Shown here: positions 36,331 to 45,853 of the stretch, one piece after another
Position numbering within the stretch: the stretch's first letter is position 1
How the letters are laid out: each line of letters begins with the position of its first letter
From: DASUNP01 sp963728545
GTDB lineage: Bacteria; Acidobacteriota; Blastocatellia; UBA7656
Length of the DNA stretch: 64,000 nt
Direction of reading: 5' to 3'
Assembly (NCBI GenBank): GCA_963728545.1
Contig: CAVSKO010000002.1
Location: 4,712,001 to 4,776,000, forward strand
Made by a program: the position numbers and the translations under genes
Notes under the pieces: generated by a model
Told to the model about the DNA's origin: nothing
The model's input: the letters and a program-made list of their open reading frames with translations, nothing else
Databases searched by the model: none

Positions 36331-37010
36331 AAGATAACACTTAAGCACTCGATCAGCACCTCTCTTTCTCTCACGCCATCCCTCGTACAGCAAGGAGGAA
36401 TAACCATAATCTAGGAGACGAAAAGCTTTTATGCCAATATGTGTTATAAGTCAACCGTCAAGTAATCAGCCAAGCCGGAGGCAGAAGAAGACGACCCGCC
36501 AAACCCAAGCGCATGCAGTAGGGCAGGGCGAGCCAATCTCTTATTGCCCCATCAGCGCCCTGCACCGCGCCCACTGATGGGAGGCCTCATAGGGCTATCC
36601 CTGAACGATCGGGCGGTATCCGTTGGATTGGAGCAAATGACCTCACGAATTGACTTGGCGCGTTTTTTCTAAACTAAAGCAGCCGTGCCGACTAGTGCTG
36701 TAATGCCGCCCAACAAATGCACACATTGGAGCCGCGAAGCGAGTTTCGTAACATTCAATCAATGTAAGGCGCAGCCCCGCTGATGGGAGAAGTTAGGCGG
36801 CAGTGCTGCCAGCGTATTGGAAACAAGCGGACAAATCACCATGGTCAACTGCATCCAAGCCGTCACATTTTCTGGGCCTGGAGATTGACATCTAACCCAT
36901 CCAGTAATAGAGTGGGCACACAAAATGATCGTGTCTTATTTGAGACCAGCGCCGACTCGGAGGGCAGTTGAAGATTCACCAGTAAGCCAAGCAGCAAAGG
37001 AGAAATAGCA
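36331..37010. other. Intergenic region with attC-like site A (36708-36798)
   Basis: At 36708 GCCCAAC and at 36792 GTTAGGC form the outer boxes of an attC-like site, with GCCGCGAAGCGAG and CAGCCCCGCTGATG inside, as in the other sites of this window. The L'' and L' arms do not pair, so it may be a hybrid of two sites. Upstream (36480-36610) are GC-rich partly symmetric sequences. AAGGAG precedes the aquaporin start. No other gene is seen. Confidence 0.5.
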
Positions 37011-37754
37011 ATGAAAAAGTATATAGCAGAAATGATCGGAACCTTTGTTCTTGTATTTGGCGGTTGCGGCAGTGCTGTGCTGGCGGGCGATAAAATAGGC
37101 TTCCTTGGCGTATCCATCGCCTTCGGTCTCACTCTACTGGCGATGGCTTATGCCATTGGGCCTATTTCCGGGTGCCATATCAATCCGGCGGTTACTGTGG
37201 GCCTGCTCGTTAGTAAGAAGATGGATTCACGGGACGTAGCAGGTTATATCGTGGCGCAGATCATTGGCGGTATTCTGGCTGCCGCCCTGCTCTTAGTTAT
37301 AGCTAAAGGGGTGGCAGGAGGATATGACCCCACATTGACAGGGTTCGCGGCGAATGGTTACGGCGACCATTCACCGGGCCACTATAATCTTATATCAGCG
37401 TTCTTAGCCGAGGTAATACTGACGTTCCTTTTGATGTTTACGGTTCTTGGTGCTACCGATATTAAAGCTCCCGTAGGCTTTGCTGGTATCCCCATAGGCT
37501 TGGTGCTCGCGCTCATTCATCTGGTCGGCATCCCCGTGACGAATACCTCGGTTAACCCTGCGCGTAGCATCGGACCTGCTATATTCGTTGGCGGATGGGC
37601 TTTAACCCAACTCTGGTTATTTATTATTGCGCCTATTACGGGTGCAATTATTGCAGCGGTTGTTTACCGTATTATTGGAACACCTCGCCCAATAATTAGT
37701 ACACAAGAGGCTGAGCGAGCACTCGATAGCGAGGTGGCCGAAAGGCGACGCTAA
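37011..37754 (+). CDS. aqpZ: Aquaporin Z-like water channel
   Basis: 247 residues with six membrane helices and two NPA half-helices: HINPAVTVG (N58) and TSVNPARSIGPA (about N182). The selectivity-filter Arg of the second motif is present (NPAR), as in water-selective AqpZ. AAGGAG lies 8 nt before the ATG. It is flanked by an attC-like site before (36708-36798) and a half site after (37828), both in the gene's orientation, so it looks like a gene cassette. Function is water equilibration across the inner membrane. Confidence 0.93.
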   Translation: MKKYIAEMIGTFVLVFGGCGSAVLAGDKIGFLGVSIAFGLTLLAMAYAIGPISGCHINPAVTVGLLVSKKMDSRDVAGYIVAQIIGGILAAALLLVIAKGVAGGYDPTLTGFAANGYGDHSPGHYNLISAFLAEVILTFLLMFTVLGATDIKAPVGFAGIPIGLVLALIHLVGIPVTNTSVNPARSIGPAIFVGGWALTQLWLFIIAPITGAIIAAVVYRIIGTPRPIISTQEAERALDSEVAERRR

Positions 37755-38373
37755 ACATATAAAAGGAGGAAAGCCTGAGCTATTAGAAAACCAAGTTTGT
37801 TCTTATGCGCTCCGTAATTGGAAAGCCGCTTAACAAACGCAAGCAGCGGAGGCCGCGCGAGCGAGTTTTGTATGGTTCTTCCACGAGAGCATTACTTGCG
37901 CCGTCTCCTTAAAAGCAAGACCACTACTATAATCACGAGCAGTAGCCCTAACCCTCCGGGCCAAACAAACCATCCACACCTTTGATTAGTATTCTGATGG
38001 CATCAAGATGGTCGTTACCGACCTGTCGGCCTCAGTGATGTTCCAGAGCTTTTCGCCTTTACTGGTGTGATAGGCTGAGAAGTTTCTCAAATCCTTATCT
38101 AATGAAATCAACCAAGCTGCCTTGGGGCATAAAGTCGGCGTGATAGCCGCCGGTAATTTCTCCATCACTGCCGTATTGCTACAACGCTTTGCTTGTTAAG
38201 ATAATGGAGTGATGCTCTCCATCTTAGCGAGGTACGGAAGTGAAGAATAGGAGGGACATTTAGCCTGCTGAGGCTATCATACTCCACAATCCTACACGGG
38301 CACATTGGGCGACCCGAACTCAATCATTCTCCGGTAAGGGCTGACCGGCCTCTTCTTATTCCCCACCGGGTAC
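37755..38373. other. 619-bp region with half attC-like site B at 37828
   Basis: GCTTAAC at 37828 begins a left half site (CGCAAGCAGCGGAGGCCGCG, then CGAGTTTTGTATGGTTCT) with no matching right half. On the minus strand, 37865-37980 encodes a start-less tail ending in one hydrophobic helix and RRRRK, probably a fragment. A 60-residue minus ORF at 37986-38168 has no recognisable family. Confidence 0.5.
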
Positions 38374-41300
38374 TCATGGGGCCGTTTTTATCGGCTCGAT
38401 TCTGCGACCGCCGAGCAGACTGTTGAACCGGGCGACTTCGTTCTTCATCGTGTCGTTCAGCTTACCGAGCTGCACGTCCAACTCCGACGACAGCATCTGG
38501 AACGCCGCATAGGTCTGAGGCGTGGGCCGTCCGTCTCCGGTTTCGACGCTCAGCTTGAGGTTCGCCAGACGGTTATTCAGCATCACCGGATAGGTCACAG
38601 CATCCAGCTTGCTCCGGAGCTTAACCTGGTAGAGCTGTTGTTCGACCTCGCTCAGGCGGTCGATAGCAGACTCTCCCACAGATGCAATCTGGTCGTCTTT
38701 GGCTTTCTCAATTCGATCCAAAATCTGCTTCTTGATGCTGCGGATCAGAATGACCCCCTCGTTGGCTTCGCTGATCCTGTCGCGAATCTTCAGGGCCAGA
38801 GAGAACTGCTCCTGAATATCAGCGTCCGTAAGATCGCTCGGTCGTGGGTCGCGAAGAATGTTGAACCGTTGCGTCCGCGTTTCTCCATCAGCCGTCACGC
38901 GAACCTGATAGCTGCCCGGAGCCGCAATGGGTCCGCTGGGCGATCCCACCCACAGGATCATTCCCGGGAAGACCGTCGCGCTTGAATACCGTAAATCCCA
39001 GGTGAAGCGATTCAGCCCGGCACTTCGGGGAGGTTGTTGTGGCTGGCGATCCGGAGACTCACCCGCCTCTGACGCTTGCCCGATCTGAGCCGCTCCCGGC
39101 TCTCCGTCGCTGTTGGTGTAGCTTCGTATGACTTTTCCGTCGGCATCCAGAATCTCGATGACGACTCTTCGCGCGTCTGCCTTCAGCGCGTAGTCAATGA
39201 CAACCTGATCCAACCGTCGAATGGCGTCCGCAGGCTGAAACAGATGGAGCGCCGACGATGTAACTTGCGGCGAGAGTTCCCGCAGCGGCCCGATGTCGTC
39301 CAGGATATAAAATGACCGTCCGTGCGTGGCGATCACGAGATCGTTTGCCTCGACGACAAGGTCCGGCACCTGCGTGTCAGGCAGATTCAAAGAAAGCGAC
39401 TGCCAATTCTCCCCGTCGTCGAAAGAGACGACCACCCCATGTTCGGTGCCTGCATATAACAGTCCCTGGCGCTTCGTGTCTTCGCGCACGGCATGGACGA
39501 AGTTATTTGGTGCAATGCCACTAACGATTTTCTTCCAGCTCTTGCCGTAATCCGAGGTCTTGAAGATGTAGGGAGCGCGGTCATCAAGCTGATACCGCTT
39601 GGCGGCGACATAGGCGGCGCCGGGCCTATGTGGCGACGCCTCAATTAGACTGAGCCTGCTAAACTCGGGCAGTTCCGGCGGGGTGATCTGTTGCCAGTTC
39701 TTGCCCCCATCACGTGTGATATAGACCAGGCCGTCATCCGTGCCGGCCCAGATCGTGTTTGCCTCGTGATAAGATGGCGCGAGCGTAGAGACCGATCCCC
39801 CTGCCTGGCGGTTTTGGTCTCGCGAAGTGGGGCGAGACAGGTCCGGGCTGATCCGCTCCCACTGCAACCCGCCGTCGGTCGTGCGCCATACATGCTGAGA
39901 GGATGTGTATAGGATATTCGGGTCGTGATGCGAAAAGGCGAGTGAATACAGGGAAAAGCGCTCTCCATTCGGCCCGCGAGCTGCGACAGGGCTCACCTGA
40001 ACATCTCTCGTCTGGCTCAACCCGGTGCGGCGATCATAGCGCGTGATGACGGACGGGCCCGTGGCGAAAAACAGGTCAGGGTTGCGCGGGTGTGGCGCAA
40101 TCATTCCGAACTCACCCCCTCCCGGCGCATAAACCGGCCCGCCAAGTGGCGGGATTCCCGTGCCGAGGTAAGGACTCGTAGATCGCCAGGGCGACTGGCT
40201 GCTGGGAACACAGATGGCGTTTTGATCCTGCTGCGCGCCGCACACGTGGTAAGGAATGTCTTTGGTGGTTGCCACGCGGTAGAGCTGCGCGGTGGGGTAG
40301 GCTTGCCCGGTCCAGCTCTCGCCGCCATTTACTGTCACGGTCGCACCTCCATCATTGCTGACTATCATGCGGCGCGTATTGTTCGGGTCGATCCACAGAT
40401 CGTGCTGGTCAGGGTGTAGATTCCGTATACCTCGGTAGGTTTTTCCGCCATCAGTCAATTTGTAGATGAAAAAATTCAAAACATAGACGACATCCTTGTC
40501 TTTCGGGTCCGCATAAATGCGGTTGAAATAGGAAGGGCGCTGCCGGAGCGCGCCCTCTTCGTTGATTCTCGCCCAGGTATCTCCTCCGTCATCTGAGCGA
40601 AACACCCCGCCGTCCTCGGCTTCGATGAGCGCGTAGACACGCTTGGCATCCGAGCCGGCAATCGAGACGCCAATCTTTCCGATCGTTGCTTTCGGCAGGC
40701 CCGGATTTCGCGTGAGTTCTGTCCACGTATCGCCACCGTCGGTTGACTTGAAAAGACCGCTGCCTGGCCCGCCGCTCAAGACCGCCCCACCAGGGGCCAC
40801 ACGGGCTTCCCAGATGGCCGCAAAAAGGATGCCGGGATTGTGTCGATCCATCACCAGATCGACCGCCCCCGAACGGTTGTTGCGGAAGAGGATTCTTTGC
40901 CACGATTTGCCGCCATCCGTTGATCGATAGATGCCGCGCTCCTCGTTTGCGCCGTAGGGATGTCCGAATGCCGCTACGTAGACGCGGTGCGGGTCCTGTG
41001 GATGAATACGCACCCGAGAAATCACATGGGTATCCTCAAGCCCGATGTGGCTCCAGGTCTTGCCGGCGTCGGTGGACTTATAGACCCCGTCCCCTTGCAG
41101 CATGTTCCTCTGAATCTGGACCTCACCCATCCCGATATAGACGATGTCGGGATGGGACTCGGAGACGGCCACAGCGCCCACCGAAGAACTATTGATCTGG
41201 CGGTCGGTGACCGGTTTCCAGGTGGTGCCTCCGTCTGCGGTCTTCCACAACCCGCCTCCGACCGCGCCGGAATAGTACTCAAAGGGCCGAGAAGAGTTCC

Positions 41301-41463
41301 CTGCGCAGGCAATGGACCGCCCGGCGCGATCCGGTCCGATGTTGCGCCACTGGAGGGCTCTGAATAGGGCGGGATCGTAGGACGGGCTGCCGCTAACGGT
41401 TTGCGCGTCAACGCGCAATGACGCCAACATAATGAATAGAAGAAAAAGCGCACCTTGTCTCAT
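38374..41463 (-). CDS. Large secreted BNR/sortilin-like repeat protein
   Basis: 1029 residues. A signal peptide (ALFLLFIMLASLRVDAQ) is followed by many BNR/VPS10-type beta-propeller repeats of the form STDGGKSW or TDGGTTW (for example KTADGGTTWKPV, RSTDGGKSWQRI, STDGGDTWTEL, SDDGGDTWARI). After the two propellers come a beta-sandwich and a C-terminal helical part rich in charged residues. Proteins of this plan are abundant in Acidobacteriota and annotated as glycosyl hydrolase-like or VPS10 proteins; no catalytic sialidase residues can be assigned by eye. It is probably an extracellular binding or sensing protein. GGAG precedes the start. Confidence 0.85.
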   Translation of the reverse strand: MRQGALFLLFIMLASLRVDAQTVSGSPSYDPALFRALQWRNIGPDRAGRSIACAGNSSRPFEYYSGAVGGGLWKTADGGTTWKPVTDRQINSSSVGAVAVSESHPDIVYIGMGEVQIQRNMLQGDGVYKSTDAGKTWSHIGLEDTHVISRVRIHPQDPHRVYVAAFGHPYGANEERGIYRSTDGGKSWQRILFRNNRSGAVDLVMDRHNPGILFAAIWEARVAPGGAVLSGGPGSGLFKSTDGGDTWTELTRNPGLPKATIGKIGVSIAGSDAKRVYALIEAEDGGVFRSDDGGDTWARINEEGALRQRPSYFNRIYADPKDKDVVYVLNFFIYKLTDGGKTYRGIRNLHPDQHDLWIDPNNTRRMIVSNDGGATVTVNGGESWTGQAYPTAQLYRVATTKDIPYHVCGAQQDQNAICVPSSQSPWRSTSPYLGTGIPPLGGPVYAPGGGEFGMIAPHPRNPDLFFATGPSVITRYDRRTGLSQTRDVQVSPVAARGPNGERFSLYSLAFSHHDPNILYTSSQHVWRTTDGGLQWERISPDLSRPTSRDQNRQAGGSVSTLAPSYHEANTIWAGTDDGLVYITRDGGKNWQQITPPELPEFSRLSLIEASPHRPGAAYVAAKRYQLDDRAPYIFKTSDYGKSWKKIVSGIAPNNFVHAVREDTKRQGLLYAGTEHGVVVSFDDGENWQSLSLNLPDTQVPDLVVEANDLVIATHGRSFYILDDIGPLRELSPQVTSSALHLFQPADAIRRLDQVVIDYALKADARRVVIEILDADGKVIRSYTNSDGEPGAAQIGQASEAGESPDRQPQQPPRSAGLNRFTWDLRYSSATVFPGMILWVGSPSGPIAAPGSYQVRVTADGETRTQRFNILRDPRPSDLTDADIQEQFSLALKIRDRISEANEGVILIRSIKKQILDRIEKAKDDQIASVGESAIDRLSEVEQQLYQVKLRSKLDAVTYPVMLNNRLANLKLSVETGDGRPTPQTYAAFQMLSSELDVQLGKLNDTMKNEVARFNSLLGGRRIEPIKTAP

Positions 41464-42214
41464 AGGGTCTCCATCGTAAGCTTATGGGGGCGGGCGCGGG
41501 GATTCCTTCGCGCGCTCCTCGCCTCTGCCGACTATCTGCGGTTTCAAGCTGGCAGGCAAGGACGATTACGCTGTCACCTCAGAATAAGAGATAGGTTAAT
41601 ACTCTACCCACGTGGTATCAAGCAGCCAAATCGAAAGCCAGCCGTGAGTCGCTTTGCCGCCTTCCTGCAATCGAAGCCCGCCAATCCGAGCCTATTAGAC
41701 CATGAATCGCTCATGAGCTGATTCTGAGCTTTCCAGAGTATAAGCAGCGTGTAAAAAATGGCTCGCGCTTACCTGGCGGCGACGGTCGGCAGGGACAGCG
41801 CCAAACGAAATTGCCTTTGATTAGAGCGGTTCTCGCTGGATCGCCGGCAGGTCAGGTAAACTGTGTCCTTCTGGCAACTGAGCTTAACCGTTAACGTCCG
41901 CCGGAAGTGTGTCGCGTCGGGGCGCGGAACCCATCGCCCGTGCGACAGGATCTGCAACACCGCCGCTGACCGATTCCGGGCTACCACGATCCCGAATGCT
42001 ATCGAACGTGGTAGCAGGAATTCGTGCTTTCTCGTGTTGCGCTCTGTTTCCCATTCCTGTACCTTTGTCGTCGTTTGTAGATTATTACTGAGCGCGGCGC
42101 ACGTCGCTGACGATCAACGCTTCGAGTGCGGCTCCTCAGCCGAGATCCGTGCACCGTTCAGGTCCGCTCGATAGCGGAGTCTGTAAGGACTCCGCCAAAT
42201 GGAAGGAGGTCACT
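41464..42214. other. 751-bp intergenic region; dispersed repeat and stem-loop leader
   Basis: A degenerate copy of a dispersed repeat (GCCGTGAGTC...CTTCCTGCAATCG) lies at 41641-41673. A perfect 8-bp stem GCGGAGTC / GACTCCGC with a 6-nt loop (42174-42195) sits just before the Shine-Dalgarno of the VOC gene and could block or tune its translation or act as an attenuator. No gene is recognised. Confidence 0.5.
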
Positions 42215-42940
42215 ATGGGCAGCGTTGACGTTAGCACCAAAACCGATGCGGCGCCGGAGGACAAACCGGTTGACATGAAGCTCGAAGTCGTGGTGATCGG
42301 CGTTTCCGACGTCGACCGCGCGAAGGCGTTTTACGAGAATCTCGGCTGGCGGCTCGACGCCGACTTTGCGGCCGACGGCGGCGACTTCCGCGTCCTGCAA
42401 CTGACGCCGCACAACTCGGAAGCCTCGATCATCTTCGGCAAGGGAGTCACGTCGGCCAAGCCTGGCTCGGTGGACAGCCTGACCCTCGCCGTCAACGACG
42501 TCGCCGCCGCCCGCGACAACCTTGTCGCCCGCGGCGTCGAGGTGAGCGAGGTCTTCCACTACTCGGGCGGCCCCTTCAACAACGCCGTGGAGAACCCGCG
42601 CGTCGGCGGGCGCGACCCGCAAGGCCGTTCCTACTACTCGTTCGCCTCGTTCGAGGATCCGGACGGGAACGGCTGGCTGCTCCAGGAGATCCAGACGCGG
42701 CTTCCCGGCCGCGAGTGGAAAGTGACGGGAGCACGAGCCATGGACGTCGCAACCCTTGCAGAGCTGCTCCACGAGACGGAGGAGCACCACGGCCAATACG
42801 AGAGGACGCACGGCGAGCACCACTGGTGGGACTGGTACGCGCCCTACCTGAGCGCGCGTCAGCAGGGGAGCAGTCCGGAGGAGGCAGCCGCCGACGCCGA
42901 CCGCTACATGGAGGAGGTCCATCAGGTTCCTCCCCGATGA
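42215..42940 (+). CDS. VOC-family (glyoxalase/bleomycin-resistance) protein, GC-rich
   Basis: 241 residues from the ATG at 42215, with the perfect Shine-Dalgarno AAGGAGGT 4 nt upstream. The N-terminal half is one VOC module pair: VVVIGVSDVDRAKAFYENLGW, SLTLAVNDVAAARDNLVARG and SFEDPDGNGWLLQEI, with metal-type His/Glu positions. A C-terminal extension of about 70 residues (TLAELLHETEEHHGQYE..WWDWYAPYLSARQQG) is acidic and helical. Codon use is visibly GC-richer than neighbours and an integrase remnant follows, so recent transfer from a GC-rich donor is likely. Ligand unknown. Confidence 0.88.
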   Translation: MGSVDVSTKTDAAPEDKPVDMKLEVVVIGVSDVDRAKAFYENLGWRLDADFAADGGDFRVLQLTPHNSEASIIFGKGVTSAKPGSVDSLTLAVNDVAAARDNLVARGVEVSEVFHYSGGPFNNAVENPRVGGRDPQGRSYYSFASFEDPDGNGWLLQEIQTRLPGREWKVTGARAMDVATLAELLHETEEHHGQYERTHGEHHWWDWYAPYLSARQQGSSPEEAAADADRYMEEVHQVPPR

Positions 42941-42950
42941 CGCCGTTTGA

Positions 42951-43304
42951 GCGACCGCACTCTCCGAGCACAATGAATATCTTTTCACCAATCCGCGTAC
43001 AGGCACTCGGTATAAGGACGTGAAGAAAGCGTTCAAGCGATTGCTCAAAGACGCCGGGATAGAAGACCTGTGGTTTCATGACATTCGCCACAGCTTTGCA
43101 ACTGCGGCGGGAGATTCGCCCGATGTCAGCTTGCCGGCTCTGGCCGAAACTTTGGGTCACAAGAGCATCAAGACGACAATGATCTATACGCATGCGACGG
43201 ATGAAGGAAAGCGCCGTGTAGTAGATGCGGCGGAGAGATTCGCTAGGGGCCGGTCACAAATCGGTCACATGAAAACGGAGGAAATGGAAAAGCAGGCCGT
43301 ATAG
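42951..43304 (+). pseudogene. Tyrosine integrase C-terminal fragment
   Basis: An open frame from 42951 reads NEYLFTNPRTGTRYKDVKKAF, then FHDIRHSFATAAG (H-x-x-R) and TLGHKSIKTTMIYTHATDEGK (LGH and nucleophile Y). Only the last part of the catalytic domain remains: the N-terminal and core-binding domains and first catalytic Arg are missing. It ends 27 bp before a tRNA-Met 3' fragment, the usual arrangement of an integrase beside its att site. The remnant probably marks an older integration that may have brought in the VOC gene. Confidence 0.85.
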
Positions 43305-43330
43305 CCTGCTTAAGTCATTGGAAGTGTGAG

Positions 43331-43376
43331 TAGCGGGGGGAGACTTGAACTCCCGACCTTGGGGTTATGAATTCTA
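43331..43376 (-). repeat. 3' half of tRNA-Met(CAU), att remnant copy 1
   Basis: Read on the minus strand: anticodon loop TTCATAA, variable region AAGGTC, T-arm GGGAG-TTCAAGT-CTCCC, then the acceptor 3' strand CCCGCTA. The 5' half (acceptor, D-arm) is absent. The same 3' half recurs at 50709-50755 with one substitution and one indel. tRNA 3' ends are classic integrase targets. Confidence 0.75.
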
Positions 43377-43526
43377 CTATTTACTTCCCTACTGAGTTCT
43401 ATAGTTCTTGATTATCTTCGATTTAAGCGACATTTCAGGCAGCTTTGACATGCTAGATTTTGATGGTTTTGTATGTTGTTTGTAGAAAATGTGGCAGAAA
43501 TATGGCAGAAGAGTTTTGAGAGGTCT

Positions 43527-43546
43527 AAGCGAGCCAGGACACTCGC
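43527..43546. repeat. Flank repeat (AAGCGAGCCAGGACACTCGC), copy 1
   Basis: 20 bp lying about 150 bp beyond the first tRNA fragment. It recurs with one base fewer at 50960-50978, about 205 bp beyond the second fragment. It is palindromic at its ends (GCGAG...CTCGC). The rest of 43377-43627 contains a short direct duplication of TGGCAGAA and no gene. Confidence 0.55.
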
Positions 43547-43627
43547 TATTCTAGTGGCGCTCAGTCTTGCCACCCGACTCAGCAAGAGTAAACGCATTGA
43601 ACCAGCTTTGCCGTGAATCAGCGCCCT

Positions 43628-45853
43628 TCATCCGGCTTTTCCCGCAAGCTCTTTTTTCAGACCGTTCGGCACCATCGGCAGCGAGCGCAGGCGGATGCCT
43701 GTAGCATTGAAGATAGCGTTGCCCACCGCCGGGGCGAGGCCGACAATCGGGGTCTCTCCCGCGCCTGCTGATGGCAGGTCTTTGCGATCAATCATCACCA
43801 CCTCGATGCTCGGCATATCGCTGAAGCGGGGAACCCGATAGCGAGACATTCGCGCATTGAGTATCTTCCCATTCTCAAACCCGACCGCCTCAAATAAAGC
43901 GCCCCCGATGCTCATCACAATCGCGCCTTCGATTTGATTTTTCAGGTGGTCAGGGTTGACAATCGCCCCGCACTCGAAGGCTTCGACCACGCGCAAGATC
44001 TTCACCTGGCCGGTCGCGCGATCTATGGCGACCTCCGCGCAGGTAGCAATATAGCCGCCCTTTTCAAAGCCACCTGCAATGCCAAACCCGCGATCCGGCG
44101 CGCTCCTCGTTTTCCCCCAGCCGAAGGTTTTCGCGGCGGCTTCAAAAACCGCGCGCAGTCGTGGCTCTTCCACATTCTTTAGGCGGAACTCCAGCGGGTC
44201 CATCTTCAGGATGTGAGCCAACTCGTCCATGTGCGTCTCGCGCGCAAAGTGATTGGCCGTCGCCGCCAGCCCTCGATAAGACCCCTGGCGCAGAGGCGAC
44301 TCGGTCGGATGAAACACAATCTTCTGGTTGGCGAATTCGTACTTGGGCTGAATGGCGGATGGGCCAGAGTTGTAGTTGTGAAATTCCCAGGCCATGACCG
44401 TGCCGTCGTTGCGGACGCCGCTTGTGATGTCAATAACGCCGGCGGGGCGGAAATATGCCCAGGTGAATTCTTCCTCGCGCGTCCACACGATCTTCACGGG
44501 CTTGCCCGTTGCTTTGGCCAGCCGCGCCGCTTCGATAGCCGCATCGCCCGTGTGCTTGCCGCCGTAGCCTGAACCTGTATCTGGCACGATGACCCGGACT
44601 CGGTCTTCGGGAATGCGGAACGCTTCGGCCAATTCGCCGCGCACGCCGAAGGGGCGCTGCGTACCTGTCCACACCGTGAGCTTGCCGTTATTCCATTCGG
44701 CAACCGCCGCGCGCGGCTCCAGTGGCGTGTGCGCGATATAGGCGACCGTGTAGGTCTGTTGCAGTTTCTTATCGGCTGCCGCCATCCCTTCTTGTATGGA
44801 GCCGCGATTGTTGCCGGAGTTTCTATTGCCGCCTCTGCTTTGAGTCGGATGCGCTTTGAGGTAATCAAACAACTCGCGCTCGGATGGTTGGGCCGGAGCT
44901 TTCCATTCGGCTTTAATCAAGCCTGCGGCGCGCAGGGCGGTTTGCGAATCCGGCGCGGCCACGCCGATGAAGTTGCCGTCTTTGACCGCCGTGACGCCTT
45001 TCAAGTTTTCGGCTTCGCGTGTGTCGGCAGAAACCAGCGTCGCGTTGAATGCCGAAGGTCGCACGATTTTCCCGTACAGCATTCCCGGACGTTTCATGTC
45101 GGATGTGTATTTGTGCTTTCCAGTCACAAAGTCACGCCCATCAACTTTAGGCGCAGATGTGCCGGTGATCTTCCATCGCGTTGCCGGGGTGGTCGGCACA
45201 TCATCGGAAATTTGCTTCAATAATTTCTGCCCCCTGGCCAATTGCCCGTAGCCGATTGACTGCCTGGTTTGTGCGTACATCACCTTGCCGTCATTTGCCG
45301 TGAGCGTCGCACGGTCGGCTTTCCATGCATCGGCGGCAAGATCGATCAAGACTTCGCGCGCGGTGGCCGCTGCCTTGCGAAGCTGGGGAGCCATCGTCGG
45401 CATCGTGCGGCTCCCGAATGTTCCCATGTCAAACGGCGTGAGGTCGGTGTCACCCATCACGAGGCGGATGGAAGCGAGCGGCACGCGAAGCTCTTCGGCC
45501 ACGACTTGAGTGAGCGACGTGCGGATGTCCTGACCGAATTCGACCTTGCCTGTATAAACCGTGATCGTGCCGTCTTCGCCGATCTTGAGCCACGCGCCGA
45601 CTTCTTTCGGCAGAGATGTGTTGGACGTGGGGCGACCTGATTCGCCCGATTGTCGCCCGCCGGATTCCTGCCGACCGAGCGCCTCATTGAGCATGAACCC
45701 GACAACGATGCCGCCACCAAACAACTTGAAAAACGTGCGCCGGTCAACGTTGAAGCGATAAGCGGGCGCAGCGTAAAGCTCGTATCGCTCAGGCTCGATA
45801 AGCTCGTATGGTTCTGGCTCAATAGCTTCTGAAACATTGAGTTCGTCGCTCAT
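43628..45853 (-). CDS. Isoquinoline/aldehyde oxidoreductase-type molybdopterin subunit (IorB-like)
   Basis: 741 residues from the ATG at 45853 (AAAGGAGG upstream). A twin-arginine signal (NVDRRTFFKLFGGGIVVGF) near residues 36-55 marks Tat export. Blocks of the xanthine oxidase large subunit follow, with GSYRGLAATANHF, SGYGGKHTGDAAIEAARLA, RAVFEAAAKTFGW and the C-terminal GAGETPIVGLAPAVGNAIF (the catalytic Glu region). It binds Mo-molybdopterin cytosine dinucleotide and hydroxylates an N-heterocycle or aldehyde. The start overlaps the small-subunit stop by 4 bp, so the two are coupled. The electron-carrying cytochrome usually linked to IorAB is not in the window. Confidence 0.88.
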   Translation of the reverse strand: MSDELNVSEAIEPEPYELIEPERYELYAAPAYRFNVDRRTFFKLFGGGIVVGFMLNEALGRQESGGRQSGESGRPTSNTSLPKEVGAWLKIGEDGTITVYTGKVEFGQDIRTSLTQVVAEELRVPLASIRLVMGDTDLTPFDMGTFGSRTMPTMAPQLRKAAATAREVLIDLAADAWKADRATLTANDGKVMYAQTRQSIGYGQLARGQKLLKQISDDVPTTPATRWKITGTSAPKVDGRDFVTGKHKYTSDMKRPGMLYGKIVRPSAFNATLVSADTREAENLKGVTAVKDGNFIGVAAPDSQTALRAAGLIKAEWKAPAQPSERELFDYLKAHPTQSRGGNRNSGNNRGSIQEGMAAADKKLQQTYTVAYIAHTPLEPRAAVAEWNNGKLTVWTGTQRPFGVRGELAEAFRIPEDRVRVIVPDTGSGYGGKHTGDAAIEAARLAKATGKPVKIVWTREEEFTWAYFRPAGVIDITSGVRNDGTVMAWEFHNYNSGPSAIQPKYEFANQKIVFHPTESPLRQGSYRGLAATANHFARETHMDELAHILKMDPLEFRLKNVEEPRLRAVFEAAAKTFGWGKTRSAPDRGFGIAGGFEKGGYIATCAEVAIDRATGQVKILRVVEAFECGAIVNPDHLKNQIEGAIVMSIGGALFEAVGFENGKILNARMSRYRVPRFSDMPSIEVVMIDRKDLPSAGAGETPIVGLAPAVGNAIFNATGIRLRSLPMVPNGLKKELAGKAG

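Noticed and set aside
42158..43048. 296-codon minus-strand ORF
   Set aside because: It is antisense to the VOC gene, an artefact of its high GC content.
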